Positions 14,508 to 21,265 of a DNA stretch of 21,265 nt are shown here, piece by piece. The DNA lies in contig JALOAS010000058.1 of the NCBI GenBank assembly GCA_023228705.1, positions 1-21,265 of the forward strand, given 5' to 3'. Under the pieces are notes generated by a model, which was given only the letters and a program-made list of their open reading frames with translations, was not told where the DNA came from and ran no database searches. This DNA is from Ottowia sp. GTDB lineage: Bacteria > Pseudomonadota > Gammaproteobacteria > Burkholderiales > Burkholderiaceae_C. Positions within the stretch are counted from its first letter, which is position 1. The number at the start of each line of letters is the position of its first letter. The translations under genes were made by a program, and so were the position numbers.

Positions 14508-14765
14508 GCAAGCATCGTCAGCTCAGCGGATGACAGATGATCCTGGCCCTTGCGGGCGTTTGATGATCGCCGCCTGTGGCGGCTCATGATGAATCATGGT
14601 GTGGAGCGGCGCCCTCGCCGCGATTCCCCGCACAACGCACAACGCACAACGCACAACGCACAACGCTCAACCTCCCCATCATGGCGGCGCAGCCGCAGTC
14701 ATTGCAGCCGCGCAGCGGCGCGCTCATCCGTCGTGCGTCTGGTGTTGCAGGGCATTGTTTCCAAT
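14508..14765 (-). repeat. modular intergenic repeat, copy B
   Basis: In the opposite orientation to copies A and C. On the minus strand it runs: CAATGCCCTGCAACACC; GACGGATGAGCGCGCCGC with a GCCGC-TGC-GCGGC hairpin; TGCGGC-TGC-GCCGCC hairpin; ATGATGGGGAGG; the heptamer run; GGGAATCGCGGCGAGGGCGC; CACCATGATTCATCATGA; GCCGCC-ACA-GGCGGC hairpin; GCCC-GCAA-GGGC hairpin; GGATCATCTGTCATCCG; and CGATGCTTGCCAAC. It aligns to copy C almost base for base outside the heptamer run. It lies in the divergent gap between the MFS and histidine phosphatase genes. Confidence 0.9.
14629..14670 (-). repeat. heptamer run in copy B (6 units)
   Basis: On the minus strand, one TTGAGCG followed by five TTGTGCG. The TTGAGCG unit is on the GGGGAGG side and the TTGTGCG units on the GGGAATCGCGG side, the same polarity as in copy C but with a very different ratio. 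Confidence 0.95.
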
Positions 14766-14791
14766 CCGGTCCGCAAAAGGGCAGGAGCATC

Positions 14792-14927
14792 AACCTGGAT
14801 TCAGCAGCCGAACGCTGCTTGGTGTGCATACCTTGTTGTGATCAAAGGAAAAGCCTGGTTTGCACGAGCACACCCTTTTGGTGGCCACGCTATGCGATCG
14901 AACGCATCCAACTACTGAATCCAGGTT
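14792..14927. mobile_element. 136-bp element bounded by 13-bp inverted repeats (MITE-like)
   Basis: AACCTGGATTCAG at 14792-14804 is the exact reverse complement of CTGAATCCAGGTT at 14915-14927, extending to 15 of 16 matches inward. Each end has a small subterminal hairpin: AGCAGC-CGAAC-GCTGCT near 14804-14820, and ATGCG-ATCGAA-CGCAT near 14892-14907. TCA(A) occurs just outside each end (14790-14793 and 14927-14930), a possible short target duplication. No transposase is encoded. The CCTGGATTCAG tip is reminiscent of IS1380-type ends, but this is from memory and unproven. Confidence 0.5.
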
Positions 14928-15015
14928 CAATCGTAACGGAGTCCCGCAGCAACCGGCCGACGCATGGGCGCGCACAAAACCCCGGCTTCACGCGAGCATG
15001 GCATGATTCAGCCTC

Positions 15016-15666
15016 ATGGAAGCCACCCGCATGCTGCTCATCCGCCACGGAGAAACCGACTGGAACCGCGCACGCCGCGTCCAGGGGCATGTCGATGTGG
15101 GGCTCAACGCCACGGGCCGGGCGCAGGCGCGCCAGCTGGGCGCTGCGCTGGCGGCGCGTGACCCGCTCGCAGCCATCTACACCAGCGACCTGGCGCGCAC
15201 GCTGCAGACGGCGCGTGCCGTTGCGATGGCAACGGGGGCCGCGCTGACCGAGGAGCCTGCGCTGCGTGAACGCCACTTCGGCAAGTTCCAGGGCATGAGT
15301 TTTGCCGAAGCCAGCCAGCGGTTCCCGGACCAGGCCTGGCACTGGCGCCACCGCACGCCGGAGTGGTCGCCACCCGGCGGGGGCGAATCCCTGCTGGCGT
15401 TTCAAGAGCGCATCGTCGCGGCGATCAACGCGCTGGCGTGTGAGAATACCGGCCGGCAAATTGCCGTGGTCACGCATGGCGGCGTGCTGGATGTGCTCTA
15501 TCGGACGGCCACCGGGCTGAATCTGCAAAGCCCGCGCACCTGGCAAATCGGCAACGCCGCCATCAACCGGGTGCTCTGGACGCCGGAGGGCGGCCTCAGG
15601 CTGGTGGGCTGGGACGACGCCATGCACCTGGCGCACGGCGTGCTGGACGAAAATACGGCGGCCTGA
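15016..15666 (+). CDS. histidine phosphatase family protein
   Basis: A 216-residue member of the phosphoglycerate-mutase-like (branch 1) histidine phosphatases. The catalytic RHG motif is at Arg10-His11-Gly12 (LLIRHGETDWN). Arg61 (SDLARTLQTA), Glu85 (LRERHFGKFQG) and His154 (VVTHGG) complete the expected active site. These enzymes include cofactor-dependent mutases and many small-molecule phosphatases; length and motifs do not fix the substrate. No Shine-Dalgarno is visible; a second ATG five codons on is also possible. It precedes glmS on the same strand by 71 bp. The upstream region is occupied by repeat copy B and the TIR-bounded element. Confidence 0.9.
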   Translation: MEATRMLLIRHGETDWNRARRVQGHVDVGLNATGRAQARQLGAALAARDPLAAIYTSDLARTLQTARAVAMATGAALTEEPALRERHFGKFQGMSFAEASQRFPDQAWHWRHRTPEWSPPGGGESLLAFQERIVAAINALACENTGRQIAVVTHGGVLDVLYRTATGLNLQSPRTWQIGNAAINRVLWTPEGGLRLVGWDDAMHLAHGVLDENTAA

Positions 15667-15737
15667 TCGACGCGCGCCATGCGGCCCGCCCGGCGCCGCG
15701 TCGCTCACTTCTTTCTCTTGCAATTTGAGGTCATCGC

Positions 15738-17621
15738 ATGTGCGGCATCGTAGGCGCAGTCTCTTCACATGACGTCGTCCAGACCCTGATCCAGGGCCTG
15801 CAGCGGCTGGAATACCGCGGCTATGACTCCTGCGGCGTTGCCGTGCATGCCACCGACGCCGGCAGGACGCGCCTGCGCCGGGTACGTGGCGTCTCGCGCG
15901 TCGCGGACCTCAAGAGGCAGTGCGAGCAAGAGTTGCTGCACGGCCACAGCGGCATCGCGCACACGCGCTGGGCAACGCACGGCGCGCCGGCGCTGGCCAA
16001 CGCGCACCCGCACGTGAGCTGCGGACCGGACCGTGCCGACGCGCCGCCGCAGCCGGCACGCGTGACGCTGGTGCACAACGGCATCATTGAGAACCACGAA
16101 TCCCTGCAGGCCGAGCTGGCCGGACAAGGCTACCCCTTCAGCAGCCAGACCGATACCGAGGCCATCGTGCACCTGATCGATCACCTGTACCAGGGCGACC
16201 TGCTGGCCGCGGTCCAGGCTGCGGTCAAGCGCCTGCGCGGCAGCTACTCGATTGCCGTGATCCACGTCAGCGAACCCGGGCGGCTGGTGGCGGCGCGCCA
16301 GGGCTCGCCGCTGGTGCTGGGCGTGGGGCATGACGAGCACTTTGTCTCCAGCGATGCGCTGGCGCTGGCTGGGGTCACCGACCAGATCGTCTACCTGGAA
16401 GAAGGCGACGTGGTCGACGTGCATGCCACCGGCTTCCAGGCATTTGACGGCGCGGACCGGCCGGTGACGCATCCGGTGCACACCGTGCCGGCCATGGGCG
16501 GCGCCGTTGAGCTGGGCCCGTACCGGCACTATATGCAGAAGGAGATCTTCGAGCAGCCACGCGCCGTGGCCGATACGCTGGGAGGCATAGAAGCGGTCGG
16601 CGCCAGCCTGTTTGCAGGCAGCAGCGGCGCCAGCACGGAAGATGCGCAGCGGATTCTTGAGGACACGCGCAGCGTGCTCATCCTGGCCTGCGGCACCAGC
16701 TACTACGCCGGCTGCGTTGCCCAGTACTGGCTCGAGGGCCTCGCCGGCCTGCCCTGCCGGGTGGAAATCGCCAGCGAATACCGCTACCGCGACTCGGTGC
16801 CCGATCCCCGCACGCTGGTCGTGACCATTTCGCAGTCGGGCGAGACCGCCGATACGCTGGCCGCGTTGCGCCACGCGCGCGCGCTGGGCATGGAAAACAG
16901 CCTGACCGTGTGCAACGTGCCGACCAGCGCCATGGTGCGCGAATGCAAGCTGGCCTTCCTCACGCGCGCGGGCATGGAAATCGGCGTGGCCAGCACCAAG
17001 GCGTTCACCACGCAGCTGGTCGGCCTGTTCCTGCTGACGCTGGCACTGGCGCAGGCCCGGGGGCGCCTGTCCGTGGAGCAGGAGCAGCAACACCTCAAGG
17101 CGCTGCGCCACCTGCCGCTGGCGCTGCAGTCCGTGCTGGCGCTGGAGCCCCAGATCATGGCCTGGGCCGAACAGTTCACGCTGCGCGACCATGCCCTTTT
17201 CCTGGGCCGCGGGCTGCACTACCCCATTGCGCAGGAAGGCGCGCTCAAGCTCAAGGAAATCAGCTACATCCACGCCGAGGCGTACGCTGCCGGCGAACTC
17301 AAGCATGGGCCACTGGCGCTGGTGACCGAGGAGATGCCCGTGGTCGTGGTCGCGCCGGGGGATGCACTGCTGGAAAAGCTCAAGAGCAACATGCAGGAAG
17401 TCCGCGCCCGCGGCGGCGTGCTCTACGCACTGGCCGATGCCAACACCCGGATCGCCAGCGCCGACCACCTGCACGTCATCCGCATGCCCGAGCACTACGG
17501 CCTGCTCTCGCCCATCCTGCACGTGGTGCCGCTGCAGCTGCTGGCCTACCACACGGCGATTGCGCGCGGCACCGACATCGACAAGCCGCGCAACCTGGCC
17601 AAGAGCGTGACGGTGGAGTAG
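15738..17621 (+). CDS. glmS: glutamine-fructose-6-phosphate aminotransferase (isomerising)
   Basis: A 627-residue GlmS, which makes glucosamine-6-phosphate from fructose-6-phosphate and glutamine, the first step to UDP-GlcNAc for peptidoglycan and lipopolysaccharide. The Ntn glutaminase domain starts with nucleophile Cys2 (MCGIVGAV) and has RGYDS, AHTRWATHG and NGIIENH. Two SIS sugar-isomerase domains follow (ACGTSYYAG, ISQSGETADTLAAL, VASTKAFTTQ; then GRGLHYPIAQEGALKLKEI and EAYAAGELKHGPLAL). The C-terminal DKPRNLAKSVTVE tail that shields the active site is complete. GAGGT lies 7 bp before the ATG. No glmS ribozyme is evident in the short 5' gap, as expected outside Firmicutes. Confidence 0.98.
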   Translation: MCGIVGAVSSHDVVQTLIQGLQRLEYRGYDSCGVAVHATDAGRTRLRRVRGVSRVADLKRQCEQELLHGHSGIAHTRWATHGAPALANAHPHVSCGPDRADAPPQPARVTLVHNGIIENHESLQAELAGQGYPFSSQTDTEAIVHLIDHLYQGDLLAAVQAAVKRLRGSYSIAVIHVSEPGRLVAARQGSPLVLGVGHDEHFVSSDALALAGVTDQIVYLEEGDVVDVHATGFQAFDGADRPVTHPVHTVPAMGGAVELGPYRHYMQKEIFEQPRAVADTLGGIEAVGASLFAGSSGASTEDAQRILEDTRSVLILACGTSYYAGCVAQYWLEGLAGLPCRVEIASEYRYRDSVPDPRTLVVTISQSGETADTLAALRHARALGMENSLTVCNVPTSAMVRECKLAFLTRAGMEIGVASTKAFTTQLVGLFLLTLALAQARGRLSVEQEQQHLKALRHLPLALQSVLALEPQIMAWAEQFTLRDHALFLGRGLHYPIAQEGALKLKEISYIHAEAYAAGELKHGPLALVTEEMPVVVVAPGDALLEKLKSNMQEVRARGGVLYALADANTRIASADHLHVIRMPEHYGLLSPILHVVPLQLLAYHTAIARGTDIDKPRNLAKSVTVE

Positions 17622-17641
17622 CGGGCCGGCATGCCCGTTCC

Positions 17642-17659
17642 GAGCGGCTCGCGCAAGCC
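17642..17659 (+). terminator. possible glmS terminator hairpin
   Basis: GCGGCT-CGCGCA-AGCCGC forms a 6-bp stem about 20 bp after the glmS stop, but no T-run follows, so it is a weak candidate. Confidence 0.25.
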
Positions 17660-17668
17660 GCGACTGAT

Positions 17669-17956
17669 TAAAAGCGATGCTCAGCAACACCACGCGCATG
17701 ACGGATGAGCGCGCCGCTACGCGGCTGCAATGACTGCGGCTGCGCCGCCATGATGGGGAGGTTGAGCGTTGAGCGTTGAGCGTTGAGCGTTGAGCGTTGA
17801 GCGTTGAGCGTTGAGCGTTGTGCGTTGTGCGTTGTGCGGGGAATCGCGGCGAGGGCGCCGCTCCACACCATGATTCATCATGAGCCGCCACAGGCGGCTT
17901 TCATCCAAGCCCGCAAGGGCGAGATCATCTGTCATCCGGTGCGCTGACAATGCTTG
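17669..17956 (+). repeat. modular intergenic repeat, copy C (most complete)
   Basis: Lies between the convergent 3' ends of glmS and the DUF6806 gene. In order: GCGATGCTCAGCAACACC; TGACGGATGAGC; hairpin GCCGC-TAC-GCGGC (17713-17725); hairpin GCGGC-TGC-GCCGC (17736-17748); ATGATGGGGAGG; heptamer run (17762-17838); hairpin GCGGCG-AGGG-CGCCGC (17846-17861); ATGATTCATCATGA; hairpin GCCGCC-ACA-GGCGGC (17884-17898); hairpin GCCC-GCAA-GGGC (17909-17920); GAGATCATCTGTCATCCGG; and CAATGCTTGCC. Five hairpins are thus separated by ATGAT/ATCATC/CATCC-like linkers. An imperfect direct motif CRATGCyykSC marks both ends. Confidence 0.9.
17762..17838 (+). repeat. heptamer run in copy C (11 units)
   Basis: Eight TTGAGCG units (17762-17817) followed by three TTGTGCG units (17818-17838), all perfect. 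Open frames through the run on either strand are repeat artefacts. Confidence 0.97.
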
Positions 17957-18095
17957 CCAGTCAGGAGCCGCGATGCCTGGTGATCTGGAAGCAACCGGGG
18001 GGCCGAAGCCGCCTGCACCGGACCCCGGGGCAGGCGTCCGCATCCGCACGCATCGTCTCGCGCGGGTTCACCCGGTGCCCGGTGCCGCGGCGGAG

Positions 18096-18719
18096 TCAGT
18101 GCAGGCGATCGGGCCGGCGCTTCTGGTGGCGCGCCGACACGCCGCCGACGCTGCCAAAGGCCCGGTCCAGCCGCAGCGAATCAACCAGCGCGTGAAAACG
18201 CCCGGCAAACAGCTTGTCCACCTCGGCAATGACGCCCGTGAGCTCGGACTCGTCAAAGTGCCGCTGCATGAGTCGCACCATGTCCTCGACCAGCGAGTCG
18301 CGCTGCGCGGTCATGATGGCTTCGGGCGTGGGTCCCACGTACAGGATCATGAAATCATCGCGCGACTGGCCCCCGGCTTCCTCGTCTTCCTCGTCAAAGC
18401 TCGCGTCGTAGAAGGTGACTTCTATGGCCGCGCCGGACGCGCTGACCTCGTTGAGGTTCATGCACATTTCATCGAGCTGGTAGCGAAAGTCCTCGTCGCC
18501 CTCCAGCGTCCAGCATATGTGCAGGACATGCTCCTGCGGGTCAAACTGTATGCCTGGCTCGCTGTCGTAGAAACTCTCGGCGCCGCCGGCCAGTGACCGT
18601 GCACCCGTGTATTTCCACAGCGGCTTGAGCGCTGCCTCCAGCGCGTCAAAACCCACATCGTGCCGGAGCACGATGTCGCCATGCACATGTATCTGGAAGG
18701 GAGCATTGTCTTGATCCAT
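18096..18719 (-). CDS. DUF6806 family protein, unknown function
   Basis: A 207-residue soluble, acidic protein. It matches, from memory, a Burkholderiales-restricted family (DUF6806): the N-terminus NAPFQIHVHGDIVLRHDV, ALKPLWKYTGARSLA, EPGIQFDPQEHVLHICW, LDEMCMNLNEVSASGAAIEV, the Glu/Asp-rich insertion FDEEDEEAGGQ and FMILYVGPTPEAIMTAQRD. There is no signal peptide, no membrane segment and no recognised catalytic motif; the C-terminus is basic (HQKRRPDRLH). The ATG giving MDQDNAPF is preceded by AAGGA. It lies just downstream of the tRNA-Gly/Cys/Leu group on the same strand (22 bp after the mature tRNA-Leu end), so it may be read from the tRNA-Leu transcript. Confidence 0.8.
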   Translation of the reverse strand: MDQDNAPFQIHVHGDIVLRHDVGFDALEAALKPLWKYTGARSLAGGAESFYDSEPGIQFDPQEHVLHICWTLEGDEDFRYQLDEMCMNLNEVSASGAAIEVTFYDASFDEEDEEAGGQSRDDFMILYVGPTPEAIMTAQRDSLVEDMVRLMQRHFDESELTGVIAEVDKLFAGRFHALVDSLRLDRAFGSVGGVSARHQKRRPDRLH

Positions 18720-18741
18720 TGCCTTTTCCTTATCTACCACC

Positions 18742-18835
18742 TGGTGCCCCGAGCCGGAATCGAACCGGCACGCCCCTTGTTCAGGATAGCGGCGGATTTT
18801 AAGTCCGCTGTGTCTACCAATTCCACCATCGGGGC
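18742..18835 (-). tRNA. tRNA-Leu(UAA)
   Basis: A 94-nt class II tRNA with encoded CCA. Acceptor GCCCCGA pairs with TCGGGGC; anticodon stem GCGGA/TCCGC encloses CTTAAAA (anticodon TAA); T-arm GCCGG-TTCGATT-CCGGC. The variable region is long at 22 nt, with CGC/GCG and CCT/AGG pairing interrupted by an unpaired TAT. A TAGAAT hexamer on the minus strand upstream (near 18938) could be its -10. Confidence 0.95.
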
Positions 18836-19025
18836 GCTGCGCCGGCAGCCGGCCCTGCGCGGCAACCGCCCGGCGCATGCGGCGGCTGTGCCGCAACAAC
18901 GCGCCGCGCAGTCATCGACATGCGGCGGCTTCTTGCATTCTATTGTCACAGGATCCGGGGTGTGGGTGAATGGTCGCATCGCAAATGCAAAAAGCCGGCG
19001 GCTCCTGCCTGCATACGACGCATGA

Positions 19026-19099
19026 TGGAGGCGCGACCCGGAGTCGAACCGGGCTGGACGGATTTGCAATCCGCTGCATAACCGCTTTGCTATCGCGCC
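19026..19099 (-). tRNA. tRNA-Cys(GCA)
   Basis: A 74-nt tRNA including CCA. Acceptor GGCGCGA pairs with TCGCGCC, the anticodon loop is TTGCAAA (GCA), and the T-arm is CCCGG-TTCGACT-CCGGG. It is the second of the Gly-Cys-Leu series, the same order as glyW-cysT-leuZ in E. coli. Confidence 0.96.
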
Positions 19100-19111
19100 A
19101 GTTTGTGCGTT

Positions 19112-19139
19112 AAAAAAAGGAAGCAAATGCTTCCCTTTT
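19112..19139 (-). terminator. rho-independent terminator between tRNA-Gly and tRNA-Cys
   Basis: On the minus strand: AAAAG, GGAAGC, loop ATTT, GCTTCC, then TTTTTTT. The 6-bp GC-containing core is extended by A-T pairs, giving a stem of up to about 11 bp, followed by seven T. It lies downstream of tRNA-Gly and 13 bp upstream of the tRNA-Cys 5' end. On the plus strand the hairpin is followed only by CTTTTG, so it acts best on the minus strand. Confidence 0.75.
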
Positions 19140-19169
19140 GTCATCTGCCCTGTCTGCTGGAGAGACAGG

Positions 19170-19245
19170 TGGAGCGGGAAACGAGTCTCGAACTCGCGAC
19201 CTCAACCTTGGCAAGGTTGCGCTCTACCAACTGAGCTATTCCCGC
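19170..19245 (-). tRNA. tRNA-Gly(GCC)
   Basis: A 76-nt tRNA including CCA. Acceptor GCGGGAA pairs with TTCCCGC, the anticodon stem CAACC/GGTTG encloses TTGCCAA (GCC), and the T-arm is GCGAG-TTCGAGA-CTCGT (one G-T pair). It is the first of the three-tRNA series downstream of lon. Confidence 0.96.
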
Positions 19246-19262
19246 ATTTTTTCAAAGTGCCA

Positions 19263-19268
19263 AGTATA
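19263..19268 (-). promoter_or_regulatory. -10 box of the tRNA-Gly promoter
   Basis: On the minus strand TATACT ends 18 bp before the mature tRNA-Gly 5' end, giving a leader of about 10 nt, normal for a tRNA promoter. The best -35 at 17-bp spacing is TGGCGA, only 3 of 6 matches. The promoter lies in the 74-bp gap after lon. Confidence 0.55.
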
Positions 19269-19319
19269 GCCTGAAATCAGCCCCGTCGCCACTGCCACGG
19301 AGCTTTTTGCAGTTTCTTT

Positions 19320-21265
<1,946 letters not shown>

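Noticed and set aside
15667..15737. glmS ribozyme upstream of glmS
   Set aside because: The gap is only 71 bp and lacks the expected structure; the ribozyme is known from Firmicutes and relatives.
15765..17891. A 708-codon open frame antisense to glmS running into repeat copy C
   Set aside because: Shadow of glmS; it ends in heptamer-encoded repeats.

Overview
The window looks like chromosomal DNA from a high-GC betaproteobacterium of the order Burkholderiales, probably near Comamonadaceae. This is inferred from GC-rich codon use, from the gene families present (a DUF6806-type protein, a DUF4136 lipoprotein, an M23 peptidase divergent from tyrS) and from a Gly-Cys-Leu tRNA group beside lon. 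No rRNA or other species-level marker is present. Both edges cut genes: nfeD on the left (5' end missing) and lon on the right (5' end missing).

Layout. 1-3321: nfeD and slipin genes overlapping by 4 bp, then a gamma-glutamyltransferase lipoprotein. 3322-4160: repeat copy A, a tusA-like sulfur carrier gene, and a degenerate repeat copy D. 4161-5624: a zinc-ribbon Nudix hydrolase and cysM, one minus-strand unit. 5670-7145: tRNA-Leu(CAA) followed by a decayed prophage (frameshifted integrase joined to the tail of an S24-type repressor) and an intact zinc-ribbon/TM2 membrane protein. 7395-11878: an M23 peptidase divergent from tyrS, with a three-unit 22-bp repeat array between them, then a CDF cation transporter and dtd. 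11911-14489: ybeY, a DUF4136 lipoprotein and an MFS transporter. 14490-15015: repeat copy B and a 136-bp element with terminal inverted repeats. 15016-17621: a histidine phosphatase and glmS. 17622-18095: repeat copy C. 18096-19245: the DUF6806 gene and tRNA-Leu(UAA), tRNA-Cys and tRNA-Gly. 19320-end: lon.

Most genes are housekeeping: translation and proofreading (tyrS, dtd, tRNAs), rRNA maturation (ybeY), cysteine synthesis and sulfur transfer (cysM, tusA), hexosamine and cell-wall supply (glmS, M23 peptidase), protein and membrane quality control (lon, slipin/NfeD) and glutathione turnover (ggt).

The least explained material is intergenic. A modular repeat occurs four times (A, D, B, C). 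Its best copies combine a variable run of the heptamer TTGAGCG/TTGTGCG with a series of short GC-rich hairpins separated by ATCATC/ATGAT-like linkers. It sits only between genes, in both orientations, and no mobilising enzyme is seen in the window. The other unexplained pieces are the 22-bp array between the M23 gene and tyrS, the TIR-bounded element next to copy B, and a strong terminator-like hairpin between tRNA-Gly and tRNA-Cys. I found no CRISPR array, no complete insertion sequence and no recognisable defence system.
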